Assembly: GCF_014844035.1 (NCBI RefSeq)
Contig: NZ_CP062159.1
Coordinates: 3,038,001 to 3,102,000 of the forward strand
Direction: 5' to 3'
Length of the DNA stretch: 64,000 nucleotides
DNA from: Flavobacterium sp. MDT1-60
GTDB lineage: Bacteria; Bacteroidota; Bacteroidia; Flavobacteriales; Flavobacteriaceae
In this document: positions 34,753 to 47,944 of the stretch, piece after piece
Layout of the letters: the number at the start of each line of letters is the position of its first letter
How positions within the stretch are numbered: the first letter of the stretch is position 1
Made by a program: the position numbers and the translations under genes
Notes under the pieces: generated by a model
Told to the model about the DNA's origin: nothing
What the model saw: the letters and a program-made list of their open reading frames with translations, nothing else
The model's database searches: none

Positions 34753-36630
34753 ATGGATATCATTGACGTATCGATCATCGTAGCCTATATTCTGCTCTCA
34801 GTAGGAATAGGAATTTGGATTTCAAGAAAAGCATCAAAAGGATTAGATGATTATTTCCTTGGCGGAAAAACAATCAAATGGTATTTTTTAGGTTTGAGTA
34901 ACGGATCAGGAATGTTTGATGTTTCAGGAACTTCCTGGATGATTGGAGTCCTGTTTTTATATGGAGTAAAAAGTTTCATGTTTATGTGGCTTTGGCCGAT
35001 TTGGAATCAGATTTTTGTGATGATGTTCCTTGCGGTCTGGATCAGAAGATCAAAAGTAATGACTGGTTCTGAATGGATTTTAACCCGTTTTGGAAACGAC
35101 AAAGCCGGAAAAGCATCTCATATTATTGTGGCCATTTTTGCCATAATTTCTACAATTGGTTTTATTGCTTACTTCTTTGAAGGAATTGGGAAATTCATAA
35201 CTATTATTCTTCCCTGGGATTTAACGCTTCAGTATGGAGATTTAATTCTATTGACATCAGAGCGATCTTATGCTTTAATAATTATCTTTTTAACAACAAT
35301 TTATACCGTTAAAGGCGGAATGTTTTCTGTAGTAGCTACAGAAGTGGTGCAATATCTAATTATGATTATTGCCAGTGTTTTGATCGCGGGTTATGCCTTT
35401 GTAAATTATACTGATATTCAGATCAACTCCGTAATCAGTGAAGAATGGAAAAATGTATTCTTCGGATGGCAGTTTGAAACCCAATGGAGTGAAAAGTTTC
35501 AGACTTTCAATAATTTAATTGATTCTGAAGGTTATAAAATGTTTGGCGCTTTTATCGGAATGACATTATTCAAAGGTTTTTTCGCCAGTGTTGCCGGACC
35601 AACACCAAGTTATGATTTACAAAGAATTCTGTCTACAAAATCGGTAAAAGAAGCGGCTTATATGAGTGGTTTTACGAATTTGATTTTGTTCATTCCAAGA
35701 TATTTATTAATTACCGGAATTGTGGTAATTGCTTTGATAAACCTGGCACCAGAGCTAAATGCAAATACAGGTTTAACCGGAGCCGATTTAGAATTGCTAA
35801 TGCCTAAAGTGGTGAACTTATATCTTCCTGTCGGAATAAAAGGACTTTTACTTGCCGGTTTATTGGCGGCATTTATGTCCGGGTTCTCTGCTTTTGTAAA
35901 TGCAGGACCAGCTTATATTGTAAATGATATTTATAAAAAATACTTCAAACCGGTTGCCACAAACGCACATTATATAAAGGTGAGCCAGATTTCTTCTTTC
36001 ATAGTTGTGGGTTTAGGTGTTTTTATGGGATTCTTTGCAGATTCTATTAATTCCTTAACCTTATGGATTACCAGCGCTTTGTACGGAGGTTATGTTGCAG
36101 CCAATTTTCTAAAATGGATTTGGTGGCGTTTTAATGGCTGGGGTTACTTCTGGGGAATGTTTGCAGGATTAATTGTAGCTTCTTTACAGTTTGTTTTAGG
36201 ACAATACAAAGGAACTTTTACAGAAGGATCATTTTTGTTTGATTTGGCAGCTGTGCAGGCGATTTACTTATTTCCGGTGATATTTGGTTTCTCTATTTTG
36301 GGATGTCTTTTAGGAACTTTCTTAAGCAAACCAACAGACATGGATGTTTTAAGATCTTTCTACACCAATGTTAGACCTTGGGGCTGGTGGAGTCCGGTTT
36401 ATAAAACATTAAAAATCGAAGATCAGACTTTCGAAAAAAATAATGATTTCTGGAAAGATATGCTGAATTGTGTTATCGGAATTGTGTGGCAATCCAGTAT
36501 GATTTTGCTTCCGATTTTCTTCGTTATCAGAGATTATCCAAAAGCGATTATAGCGTTAGTAGTCTTTTTAGTGACTACAACAATCTTGAAATTTACATGG
36601 TTGGATAAAGTTCGGAAAATAGAGGATTAG
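34753..36630 (+). CDS. Sodium:solute symporter (SSS family)
   Basis: A 625-aa protein with at least 13 hydrophobic segments and SSS marks 'LDDYFLGGKTIKWYFLGLSNGSG', 'FDVSGTSWM' and 'GLLLAGLLAAFMSGFSAFVNAG'. It is longer than many SSS proteins through a C-terminal extension. Neighbours are a GH130 phosphorylase and glycosidases, so it probably imports a small glycan product such as Man-GlcNAc or a monosaccharide with Na+. It is the first gene of the run to 47898, and a 27-bp palindromic repeat lies in the gap to the next gene. Confidence 0.92.
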   Translation: MDIIDVSIIVAYILLSVGIGIWISRKASKGLDDYFLGGKTIKWYFLGLSNGSGMFDVSGTSWMIGVLFLYGVKSFMFMWLWPIWNQIFVMMFLAVWIRRSKVMTGSEWILTRFGNDKAGKASHIIVAIFAIISTIGFIAYFFEGIGKFITIILPWDLTLQYGDLILLTSERSYALIIIFLTTIYTVKGGMFSVVATEVVQYLIMIIASVLIAGYAFVNYTDIQINSVISEEWKNVFFGWQFETQWSEKFQTFNNLIDSEGYKMFGAFIGMTLFKGFFASVAGPTPSYDLQRILSTKSVKEAAYMSGFTNLILFIPRYLLITGIVVIALINLAPELNANTGLTGADLELLMPKVVNLYLPVGIKGLLLAGLLAAFMSGFSAFVNAGPAYIVNDIYKKYFKPVATNAHYIKVSQISSFIVVGLGVFMGFFADSINSLTLWITSALYGGYVAANFLKWIWWRFNGWGYFWGMFAGLIVASLQFVLGQYKGTFTEGSFLFDLAAVQAIYLFPVIFGFSILGCLLGTFLSKPTDMDVLRSFYTNVRPWGWWSPVYKTLKIEDQTFEKNNDFWKDMLNCVIGIVWQSSMILLPIFFVIRDYPKAIIALVVFLVTTTILKFTWLDKVRKIED

Positions 36631-36654
36631 CCTAGATAGAACAGTCGCAGTTTG

Positions 36655-36752
36655 GTCATCCTGAGGAACGAAGGATCACACACGGAACTCGACAAAGATT
36701 AACGATTTAGATTGCGGAGTTTCTAGTGTGATCCTTCGTTCCTCAGGATGAC
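36655..36752. repeat. Palindromic dispersed repeat, 27-bp arms
   Basis: Positions 36655-36681 and 36726-36752 are perfect reverse complements (arms begin GTCATCCTGAGGAACG), separated by 44 bases. A shortened variant lies at 32448-32470. Located between the symporter and GH130 genes, it may modulate transcript stability or termination. Confidence 0.92.
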
Positions 36753-36810
36753 AAGATTGAGAACAAAGCTTTATATTATAAAAAACAAAAAACAACAAAC
36801 AATAAAAAAG

Positions 36811-37776
36811 ATGAGTACAATTCCTTGGCAAGACAGACCCGTAAATAGTAATGATGTAATGTGGAGATATTCTGAAAATCCTATTATAGAAAGATATGCT
36901 ATACCATCGTCAAACAGTATTTTTAACAGTGCTGTTGTTCCATTTGGCGATGGCTTTGCGGGCGTTTTTAGATGTGATAACAAAGCGGTTCAAATGAATA
37001 TTTTTGCTGGTTTCAGTAAAAACGGAATCGATTGGGACATTAATCACGAACCAATTGTAATGCAGTCCGGTAATACTGAAATGATCGAATCGGCATACAA
37101 ATATGATCCTCGTGTGGTTTTTATCGAAGATCGTTACTGGATTACATGGTGTAATGGATACAACGGACCAACAATCGGAATTGGATATACTTTTGACTTC
37201 AAAGAATTTTTCCAATGTGAAAATGCCTTTTTGCCTTTCAACAGAAATGGTGTTTTGTTTCCACAGAAAATTAACGGAAAATACGCAATGTTAAGCCGTC
37301 CAAGTGATAATGGTCATACACCTTTTGGAGATATTTGGATCAGTTACAGCCCGGATATGAAATATTGGGGAGAACACCGTTTGGTGATGAAGCCAACTCC
37401 GTTTGAAGATAGTGCGTGGCAATGTACAAAAGTAGGAGCAGGACCAATCCCGATTCTTACAGAGGATGGCTGGCTAATGATTTATCATGGAGTTATTAAT
37501 ACTTGCAACGGTTTCCGTTATGCAATGGGATCGGCGCTTTTAGATGTCAATTCTCCGGATAAAGTAAAATACAGAACACAACCTTATTTATTAGGACCTG
37601 CGGAACTTTATGAAATGGTTGGAGATGTACCAAATGTAGTATTTCCTTGTGCTGCTTTGCACGATACAGAAGAAGATAAATTAGCTGTTTATTATGGTGC
37701 TGCTGATACAGTTGTGGCTATCGCATTTGGTAAATTAAGCGAAGTGGTGCAGTTTACAAAAGATAACAGTTTATAG
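36811..37776 (+). CDS. GH130-family beta-mannoside phosphorylase
   Basis: About 321 aa from ATG 36811; a longer frame from 36748 starts in the palindromic repeat and is rejected. The five-bladed propeller family is recognised from '[15 protein letters not shown]', '[18 protein letters not shown]' and '[17 protein letters not shown]' (with the catalytic Asp), plus 'MIYHGV' near the C terminus. GH130 enzymes phosphorolyse beta-mannosides; in N-glycan loci they act on Man-beta-1,4-GlcNAc to give Man-1-P and GlcNAc. There is no signal peptide, so it is cytoplasmic, fitting uptake by the symporter. The exact substrate is inferred from context. Confidence 0.88.
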   Translation: MSTIPWQDRPVNSNDVMWRYSENPIIERYAIPSSNSIFNSAVVPFGDGFAGVFRCDNKAVQMNIFAGFSKNGIDWDINHEPIVMQSGNTEMIESAYKYDPRVVFIEDRYWITWCNGYNGPTIGIGYTFDFKEFFQCENAFLPFNRNGVLFPQKINGKYAMLSRPSDNGHTPFGDIWISYSPDMKYWGEHRLVMKPTPFEDSAWQCTKVGAGPIPILTEDGWLMIYHGVINTCNGFRYAMGSALLDVNSPDKVKYRTQPYLLGPAELYEMVGDVPNVVFPCAALHDTEEDKLAVYYGAADTVVAIAFGKLSEVVQFTKDNSL

Positions 37777-37783
37777 AAAAAAT

Positions 37784-38851
37784 ATGCTTTTAAAATTTAG
37801 ATGGTTAACGATTGCTTTAGGTGTTTTTTCGATAAGTGGCTATTCACAACCGAAAAAGGATGTTGTACCAAAAACGTATGTAGCTGCTAAAACTTCAACT
37901 CCAATTGTAATTGATGGAGAGGAAAGGGATGCTTCGTGGAATAAAGTAGAATGGACTGCTCTTTTTGAAGATATTGAGAATGATATAAAACCAAAATATG
38001 CAACCAAAGTAAAAATGCTTTGGGACGAAACCAACTTTTACATACTGGCAAAAATGGAAGAACCGCACGTTTGGGCTAATCTAAAACAACGTGATACCAT
38101 TATTTTTTATAACAATGATTTTGAAGTTTTCATAGATCCCGACAGCGATACTTTTAACTATTATGAATTAGAAATTAATGCTTTAAATACAGCTTGGGAT
38201 CTATTTTTAACAAAACCGTATAGAGAAGATGATAAAGTTGTTTTAAATGACTGGAATATTCCGGGTTTAAAATCGGCTGTAAAAATCAACGGAACTTTAA
38301 ATAACCCAAATGATACTGATGAAGGCTGGATTTTAGAAATGGCTATTCCTTGGGCATCTTATAAAACATCTTATTTCGATCAAAATGTTCCTGTAGACAA
38401 ATTCTGGAGAGTTAATTTCTCAAGAGTAAACTGGCAGCACGATATTAAAAATGGCAGTTATGAACGTAAGAAAGATACTGGCGGAAAATTTCTTCCGGAA
38501 TACAATTGGGTGTGGTCGCCAATGGGCGTAATCAACATGCATGAACCTGAAAAATGGGGCTATGTTTATTTTTCTTCTAAAGAAGGAAAAGACAGTTTTG
38601 CAATTCCGAAGGATGAAAAAGTAAAATGGGAATTGTACACACTTTACCGCGCGCAGAAAGAATATCACGGAAAGCATAAAACCTGGGCAAAATCGGTAAC
38701 AGATCTTACTAAAAAACCGATTGTTGTTGATGGAAAAGTATTAAAACCAGTACTTGAAAATCATGCCTCCGGATTTAATATTTCAGTAAAAAGTCCCTTT
38801 TCTAATAACACTTTAATTATAGAAGAAGACGGCAAAATAATATCAAAATAA
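37784..38851 (+). CDS. Exported CBM9-like carbohydrate-binding protein
   Basis: A 355-aa protein with a signal peptide ending near 'SGYSQ'. The main part is a CBM9/DOMON-like beta-sandwich: 'IVIDGEERDASWNKVEWTALF', 'KVKMLWDETNFYILAKMEEPHVW', 'NDFEVFIDPDSDTFNYYELEINALNT' and 'GWILEMAIPWASY'. The C-terminal 130 residues are less clear. Such stand-alone proteins bind sugars in the periplasm or at the surface. It lies seven bases after GH130 and six before the GHL10-like gene, so it is in the same operon. Confidence 0.82.
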   Translation: MLLKFRWLTIALGVFSISGYSQPKKDVVPKTYVAAKTSTPIVIDGEERDASWNKVEWTALFEDIENDIKPKYATKVKMLWDETNFYILAKMEEPHVWANLKQRDTIIFYNNDFEVFIDPDSDTFNYYELEINALNTAWDLFLTKPYREDDKVVLNDWNIPGLKSAVKINGTLNNPNDTDEGWILEMAIPWASYKTSYFDQNVPVDKFWRVNFSRVNWQHDIKNGSYERKKDTGGKFLPEYNWVWSPMGVINMHEPEKWGYVYFSSKEGKDSFAIPKDEKVKWELYTLYRAQKEYHGKHKTWAKSVTDLTKKPIVVDGKVLKPVLENHASGFNISVKSPFSNNTLIIEEDGKIISK

Positions 38852-38857
38852 ACCACT

Positions 38858-39940
38858 ATGAAATTACCAAAATTATTACTTTTTTTATTGGCACTAAGTA
38901 TTTTTTCATGTGCAAAAAAAGAAGAACAAACCACTTTTAAATTTGGAGTCTGGACAACCGCAGACGCTAAAAAATCTGATGCAGATTACAAAAAAGAATT
39001 CAAAAAATACAAAGATGGCGGAATTGATGAAGTATTAATAAATACAGGAACTGATCCAAAACTTTTAAAAAGAATAGCACCTTTAGCAGCAAAAGAAGGA
39101 CTAAAAGTGCACGCCTGGATTATGGCGATGAACAGACCCGGAGATTCAATTGCTTTGCAACATCCGGATTGGTATCAGGTAAGTAAAGAAGGAAAATCTT
39201 GTTTTGATAACCGTCCTTATGTAGATTATTATCAATGGTTATGTCCAACAAGAAAAGAATCAAGAGAGCACGTTTTACATTTAGTTGAAGAACTGGCAAA
39301 AGTAGAAGGAATCGAAAGCGTTCACTTAGATTACATTCGTTTCCCGGACATCTTTTTACCAATCAGTTTATTGCCAAAATACAACTTGGTTCAGGATGTA
39401 GAATTGCCTCAGTTTGATTTTTGTTATTGTGATGAATGTGTGAAAGCGTTTGAAAAAATCCATCATAAAAATCCAAAAACGAGCCATAATACTTCTATTG
39501 ATATGGAGTGGAAAAACTTCAGACTTAATGCGATACAAGCTGTAGTTAATGACGCTTACAAAATTGTACACAAACACAATAAAAAACTAACAGCAGCCGT
39601 ATTTCCTTATCCTGAAATGGCAGATCATATGGTACGTCAGCGTTGGGATAAATGGGATATTGATGAAGTATATCCAATGATTTATCATAGTTTCTATGAC
39701 GAAGAAATTGACTGGGTTGGCTATGCAACAAAACAAGGTGTAGCCGATTTACAAGGCAAACAAACGAAAATTAATACGGGAATTTATATTCCGGGATTAA
39801 AATCGGACAAGGAATTAAAAGAAGCCATTTTATTAGCAAAAGAAAATGGTGCTGTAGGAGTTTCTTTTTTTGATGGTGGTGCTTTATCTGAAAGCAATCT
39901 GAAAACAATTAAGGAAACAAAAGCAAGTTTAAAAAATTAG
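38858..39940 (+). CDS. GHL10-like (DUF187-type) putative glycoside hydrolase lipoprotein
   Basis: A 360-aa protein with a lipoprotein signal peptide (lipobox 'IFSC', then 'AKKEE'). The body looks like a TIM barrel of the glycosyl-hydrolase-like 10 group: 'GGIDEVLINTGTDP', 'KEGLKVHAWIMAMNRPGD', 'ESVHLDYIRFPD' (the typical 'DYIRFP' strand end with Asp) and 'IDEVYPMIYHSFYDEEIDWV'. A four-Cys cluster ('CYCDEC' and nearby) may bind metal. The reaction is unknown. Its place among N-glycan enzymes makes a new exo- or endo-glycosidase plausible. Confidence 0.75.
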   Translation: MKLPKLLLFLLALSIFSCAKKEEQTTFKFGVWTTADAKKSDADYKKEFKKYKDGGIDEVLINTGTDPKLLKRIAPLAAKEGLKVHAWIMAMNRPGDSIALQHPDWYQVSKEGKSCFDNRPYVDYYQWLCPTRKESREHVLHLVEELAKVEGIESVHLDYIRFPDIFLPISLLPKYNLVQDVELPQFDFCYCDECVKAFEKIHHKNPKTSHNTSIDMEWKNFRLNAIQAVVNDAYKIVHKHNKKLTAAVFPYPEMADHMVRQRWDKWDIDEVYPMIYHSFYDEEIDWVGYATKQGVADLQGKQTKINTGIYIPGLKSDKELKEAILLAKENGAVGVSFFDGGALSESNLKTIKETKASLKN

Positions 39941-40017
39941 TGGTTTTTTTATCAAATCCGGATGTCTGCAATTTTTGGTTAGTGTAGATATTCGGATTTT
40001 GATCAAAAGTAACTTTA

Positions 40018-40025
40018 TATATTTG
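40018..40025 (+). promoter_or_regulatory. Internal promoter -7 box (TATATTTG)
   Basis: It matches TAnnTTTG and lies in the 224-base gap before the GH2 start codon at 40165. Just upstream, ATCAAATCCG (39951-39960) and CGGATTTTGAT (39993-40003) form a terminator-like inverted repeat. GH2-GH20-GH92 can therefore be a separate unit from the symporter operon. Confidence 0.5.
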
Positions 40026-40168
40026 CAGGAACCATGATAGTAATTGTGGTTCTGTTTGTTTTTATTGAGATAGGATTCATTCTTTGTGAGTAAAGAGGGT
40101 GTTATACTATTTTTTTTGAAGAAATAAAATTTAAGATTCAGCACACAAGAATAAAAATTAAATAATGA

Positions 40169-43306
<3,138 letters not shown>

Positions 43307-43310
43307 TAGT

Positions 43311-45632
43311 ATGAGAACATTAAAACCATTATTTGTCTTAATCTTCTTAACCGTTTTAACTGCGGGTTACAGTCAAAAAGTCTACACGGAAAAAGACATT
43401 AAAATTATTCCGAAACCAACGCAGTTAGTAATTAACAAAGGTGTGTTTGAATTTTCTAAAAGCACAAAATTTATAGCTGTTACTGATTTTCAAAAGGAAA
43501 TTTCAAATGCTCTTATAAATAAATTTGAAAAAGCAGGAGGATTTCGTCCTGAAGTATCTACCGCGACTCCGAATAGCAATTATGTACAATTTAAAGTGGA
43601 TGAAACTTTAGAGAAAGAAGCGTATGTACTAGATGTAAATTCTAAATTCATTACCATTACCGCCAAAGGACAGGCAGGTTTTATTTACGGATTGGAAAGT
43701 ATTCGACAGTTGCTTCCGGTAGTTATCGAAAGTAAAAATGTGATAGCAAAGCAAAAATGGCAAATTCCGAGTGTGGTTATCAATGATAAACCGCGTTTTC
43801 AATGGAGAGGTTTAATGTTGGATTTGTCACGTCATTTCTTCGATAAAAATTATATTCTGGCTACGATAGATCGTTTGGCCATGCACAAAATGAATGTTTT
43901 GCATTTGCATTTGGTTGATGATCAGGGATGGAGAATTGAAATTAAAAAATATCCAAAATTAACCGAAGTTGGTGCCTGGAGGGTCGATCAGGAGAATTTG
44001 TCATGGAATGCGAGACTTACCACAAATCCAGACGAAAAAGGAACTTATGGAGGATTTCTAACTCAGGAAGAATTAAAAGAAATCGTAAAATATGCGGCAT
44101 CAAAAAACGTTGAAATTATTCCTGAAATCGAAATGCCGGCACACGTAAGCAGTGCAATTGCCGCTTATCCGGAACTGGCTTGTTTTGATCAGCGTATTGG
44201 AGTTCCGTCAGGAGGTTTATGGCCAATTACTGATATTTATTGTGCCGGAAAAGAAACTACTTTTGAATTTTTGCAAAATGTAATAGACGAAGTAATCACC
44301 ATTTTTCCTTCAAAATACATTCATATTGGAGGTGATGAAGCAACTAAGACCAATTGGGAAAAATGTCCGCATTGTCAAAAAAGAATGCAGGAAAATGGTT
44401 TGAAAAACACCCATGAACTGCAAAGCTATTTTGTAAAAAGAATGGAGAAATACATCAATTCTAAAGGCAAAAAGATAATTGGCTGGGATGAAATATTAGA
44501 AGGCGGTCTGGCTCCTGATGCAACTGTAATGAGCTGGAGAGGAACCAATGGGGGCATTGAAGCGGCAGAACAAGGTCATGATGTTATTATGACACCGGAA
44601 TCACCTTGTTATTTTAATTTTTATCAGGGGCCTCAAAATGAAGAACCTTTGGCTTTTGATGCATATAACCCATTAAACAAAGTTTACGAATTTGATCCTG
44701 TTGTACCTACTATGGCACCGGAGCAGGCAAAACATGTTTTAGGTGGACAAGCGAATTTATGGGCAGAACATCTTTCAAATCCAAGTGCTTCAGAATATAT
44801 GATTTTCCCGAGACTGGCTGCTTTATCTGAAGTTTTATGGAGTCCAAAAGAAAGTCGCAACTGGAATGATTTTACTACAAGATTAGCTTCATTATTTCAG
44901 CGTTACAATTATTTAGGTATCAATTATGCAAAAAGTGCTTATTTAGTAACGGCTTCTTCAAGTGCAGATTTAGCTCATAAACAAATTAATATTACACTAA
45001 AAAATGAATTCCCAAATCCGGATATTCGCTATGTTATTGGCAATAAACCATTAGATCAACAGGCTTTAAAATATACCAATCCAATTCCGTTTAACGAAAC
45101 AACGATTCTAAAAGCCTCCTTATTTCAAAATGACAAGCCAGTTGGAAAAACATTTACGGATACGATAGTTTTTCATAAAGCGGTGGCGCATAAAGTAAGT
45201 TACCTTACGCCATACAATGAAAATTACAAAGGCGATGGACCTTTTGGAATGGTAAATACAATTCGCGGTTCTAAAAATTTTCACGATGGACAATGGCAGG
45301 CCTGGTTAGTCAATGATATGGAAATTGTAATTGATCTTGAAAAACAAGAAAGCATACAGCAGGTATCGGTTGGAACACTGGAAAGTCAGGGAGCGGGAAT
45401 TAATTTTCCTACACAAATAAAAGTGTTGGTTTCAAATGATAGTATCAATTATAAAGAAGTTGGAAAAGTGAGCCGTGCTTATGCGGCAAATCCAATTTCA
45501 GAATTAAAAGATTTTAAAATTGATTTTCAAAAACAAAATGCGAGATTTGTAAAAATAATTGCAGTTAACTTAAGAAAAAGTCCAAAGGGCGATAGTTCAT
45601 GGTTATTTGTAGATGAAATAGTAGTGAATTAG
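43311..45632 (+). CDS. GH20 beta-N-acetylhexosaminidase
   Basis: A 773-aa protein with a signal peptide, a GH20b N-terminal domain, and the GH20 barrel with 'LHLHLVDDQGWRIEI' and catalytic Asp342-Glu343 in 'YIHIGGDEAT'. A C-terminal chitobiase-like (CHB_HEX_C) strand region and a discoidin/F5-8-type module ('HDGQWQAWLVNDMEIVIDL') follow. It cleaves terminal beta-GlcNAc or GalNAc in the periplasm. In this operon it would act after the GH2 galactosidase on glycan antennae and before the GH92 mannosidase. Confidence 0.95.
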   Translation: MRTLKPLFVLIFLTVLTAGYSQKVYTEKDIKIIPKPTQLVINKGVFEFSKSTKFIAVTDFQKEISNALINKFEKAGGFRPEVSTATPNSNYVQFKVDETLEKEAYVLDVNSKFITITAKGQAGFIYGLESIRQLLPVVIESKNVIAKQKWQIPSVVINDKPRFQWRGLMLDLSRHFFDKNYILATIDRLAMHKMNVLHLHLVDDQGWRIEIKKYPKLTEVGAWRVDQENLSWNARLTTNPDEKGTYGGFLTQEELKEIVKYAASKNVEIIPEIEMPAHVSSAIAAYPELACFDQRIGVPSGGLWPITDIYCAGKETTFEFLQNVIDEVITIFPSKYIHIGGDEATKTNWEKCPHCQKRMQENGLKNTHELQSYFVKRMEKYINSKGKKIIGWDEILEGGLAPDATVMSWRGTNGGIEAAEQGHDVIMTPESPCYFNFYQGPQNEEPLAFDAYNPLNKVYEFDPVVPTMAPEQAKHVLGGQANLWAEHLSNPSASEYMIFPRLAALSEVLWSPKESRNWNDFTTRLASLFQRYNYLGINYAKSAYLVTASSSADLAHKQINITLKNEFPNPDIRYVIGNKPLDQQALKYTNPIPFNETTILKASLFQNDKPVGKTFTDTIVFHKAVAHKVSYLTPYNENYKGDGPFGMVNTIRGSKNFHDGQWQAWLVNDMEIVIDLEKQESIQQVSVGTLESQGAGINFPTQIKVLVSNDSINYKEVGKVSRAYAANPISELKDFKIDFQKQNARFVKIIAVNLRKSPKGDSSWLFVDEIVVN

Positions 45633-45663
45633 AGTAGCTGAAGTAATAATAGCTAAAAAAGAA

Positions 45664-47898
45664 ATGAGAAATACAACAATCCAAACAGCATGTTTTTTTT
45701 ACATGCTGTTTTTTAGCATAAGTATTTTTGGGCAGCAGCCCGCAGATCTTGTGAATCCGTTTATAGGCACTTCAAATTATGGTGCTACATCTCCGGGACC
45801 AATCGCACCAAGAGGAATGGCAAGTATTAGTCCGTTTAATGTAGCGGGATCTAAAAACCGACCTTTAGAAAAAGACAGTCAATGGCTGTCTAATCCTTAT
45901 GTAAATGAAAATACATTTTTAACCGGATTTAGTCAGGTGAATTTAAGCGGTGTAGGTTGTCCTGATTTGGGTGTGCTCTTGCTAATGCCGACGACCGGAG
46001 CGGTTGAAACCAATCATATGAAATATGGTTCTACTTATTCTAATGAAGTGGCCAAAACGGCTTATTATAGCGTAAATATTGATAAATATAAAGTTAAGGG
46101 AGAATTTACGGCTTCGAAAAGAGTAGGAGTAAGTAAATTTACTTTTCCAAAAGGACAATCTAATATTTTACTGAATCTTGGTTTAGGATTGACAAATGAA
46201 GAAGGAGCGATGGTAAAAGTGGTTTCTCCAACAGAAATAGAAGGAATGCGTACTGTTGGTTCGTTTTGTTATAATAGTCCTGAAGAAGCATATCCGGTTT
46301 ATTTTGTAGCTAAATTTTCAAAACCGGCGAACCATTATGGAGTTTGGAAAAAAACACCAAAATATGAAGGTGTAGAAGCACAATGGATGGGGTACAATGG
46401 TAAAACCCGAATGATGAAAAATACCATTAAAACAGTTGTTGGAGATAGTATCGGAACTTATTTTACGTATGAATTTGATAAAAAAGAAACAGTTGAAGTT
46501 AAAATTGGAGTTTCTTATGTTAGTATTGAAAATGCCCGTGAGAATTTAGAAAAAGAAACCGGAGGTAAATCATTTGACACTGTTTATAAAGAAACGTATG
46601 ATGAATGGAATAAGGAACTTTCTAAAATTTTAGTTGAAGGTGGTTCCTATCAGGATAAAGTTATTTTTTATACGGCATTGTATCACACTTTAATTCATCC
46701 TAATACTTTAAATGATAGTAATGGAGAATATCCCCGAATAAAAAGAACTAAGATTGGAAAAACTGCAGATACACGTTATACAGTATTTTCTTTGTGGGAT
46801 ACGTATCGAAACATGCATCCGTTAACTTCTTTGGTTTATCCTAAGCAACAATCGGATATGATAAAAAGCATGTTGGAAATGTATGATGAAAACGGCTGGT
46901 TACCAAAATGGGAATTAAATTCAACAGAAACCTTTACAATGGTTGGCGATCCTGCAAGTATAGTTATTGTAGATGCCTGCTTAAAAGGAATTCAGGATTT
47001 TGATATTTACAAAGCCTACCATGCCATGTTAAAAGGTGCAGATCAAATTGAAGATAATCCCTTGCGTCCCGGGCTTAAAGAATATCTCGACAAAGGATAT
47101 TTATCAACCAATTATCCTGGACCTGTTTCTACAACGTTAGAATATAATACTTCAGATTATGCGATTTCACTTTTAGCGAAAGCTTTAGGTGAAAAAGAAG
47201 ATTTTAAGCGTTTTAGTAAACGTTCCTTATCGTACCGAAAATTATATGACAAAGATTTAAAATTACTTCGACCAAGAACTGCTACCGATAAATGGTATGA
47301 ACCTTTTGATCCTGAAGCAGGAGCTAATTTTCAGGCCAATGTTGGCTTTATTGAAGGTAATGCGTGGCAATACGCTTTTATGGTACCACACGATATCAGG
47401 GGATTGATAAAATTAATGGGCGGTGATAAACCTTTCTCTGATCAATTGCAAAAAGTTTTTGATAGCAAACAATTTGATATGGCAAACGAGCCGGATATTG
47501 CTTATCCTTATTTATTCAATTACATAAAAGGTGAGGAGTGGAAGAGTCAGGATATGGTAAAGAAATTAGTGGCAGCATATTTCAAGAATGAACCAAAAGG
47601 ATTACCCGGAAACGACGATACAGGAACTATGTCGGCCTGGCTGGTGTATTCTATGATGGGATTCTATCCAATATCACCCGGAGATCCAATTTATACCATT
47701 ACAACGCCAATGTTTGATAAAATAACGATTCAATTAGATCCAAGATATTACAAGAAAGAAAATATCGTAATTCAGCGAGAAATCAATACTGATGGAAAAG
47801 TTAAAGACATTCAGTTAAATGGAAAAAGCCTGAATAGTTTCTTTATTTCACATGATGATTTTGTAAATGGAACTACCTTGAAAGTGATTCAGGAATAA
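45664..47898 (+). CDS. GH92 alpha-mannosidase
   Basis: A 744-aa protein with a signal peptide ending near 'IFGQQ'. Two-domain GH92 signature: 'LVNPFIGTSNYGATSPGPIAPRGM' at the start, 'FIEGNAWQYAFMVPHDI' with the catalytic Glu, and 'LPGNDDTGTMSAWLVYSMMGFYP' with the metal/base residues. GH92 enzymes are calcium-dependent exo-alpha-mannosidases, a hallmark of bacteria feeding on N-glycans or yeast mannan. The linkage (1,2, 1,3 or 1,6) cannot be read from sequence by eye. It is last in the plus-strand glycosidase run. Confidence 0.95.
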   Translation: MRNTTIQTACFFYMLFFSISIFGQQPADLVNPFIGTSNYGATSPGPIAPRGMASISPFNVAGSKNRPLEKDSQWLSNPYVNENTFLTGFSQVNLSGVGCPDLGVLLLMPTTGAVETNHMKYGSTYSNEVAKTAYYSVNIDKYKVKGEFTASKRVGVSKFTFPKGQSNILLNLGLGLTNEEGAMVKVVSPTEIEGMRTVGSFCYNSPEEAYPVYFVAKFSKPANHYGVWKKTPKYEGVEAQWMGYNGKTRMMKNTIKTVVGDSIGTYFTYEFDKKETVEVKIGVSYVSIENARENLEKETGGKSFDTVYKETYDEWNKELSKILVEGGSYQDKVIFYTALYHTLIHPNTLNDSNGEYPRIKRTKIGKTADTRYTVFSLWDTYRNMHPLTSLVYPKQQSDMIKSMLEMYDENGWLPKWELNSTETFTMVGDPASIVIVDACLKGIQDFDIYKAYHAMLKGADQIEDNPLRPGLKEYLDKGYLSTNYPGPVSTTLEYNTSDYAISLLAKALGEKEDFKRFSKRSLSYRKLYDKDLKLLRPRTATDKWYEPFDPEAGANFQANVGFIEGNAWQYAFMVPHDIRGLIKLMGGDKPFSDQLQKVFDSKQFDMANEPDIAYPYLFNYIKGEEWKSQDMVKKLVAAYFKNEPKGLPGNDDTGTMSAWLVYSMMGFYPISPGDPIYTITTPMFDKITIQLDPRYYKKENIVIQREINTDGKVKDIQLNGKSLNSFFISHDDFVNGTTLKVIQE

Positions 47899-47944
47899 TA
47901 AGAATAAAGAATATAGAATAAAGAAAATAGAATAAAAAATAAAA

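Noticed and set aside
36748-36810. Upstream start for the GH130 gene
   Set aside because: The extra residues come from the arm of a 27-bp palindromic repeat; the family homology starts after 36811.
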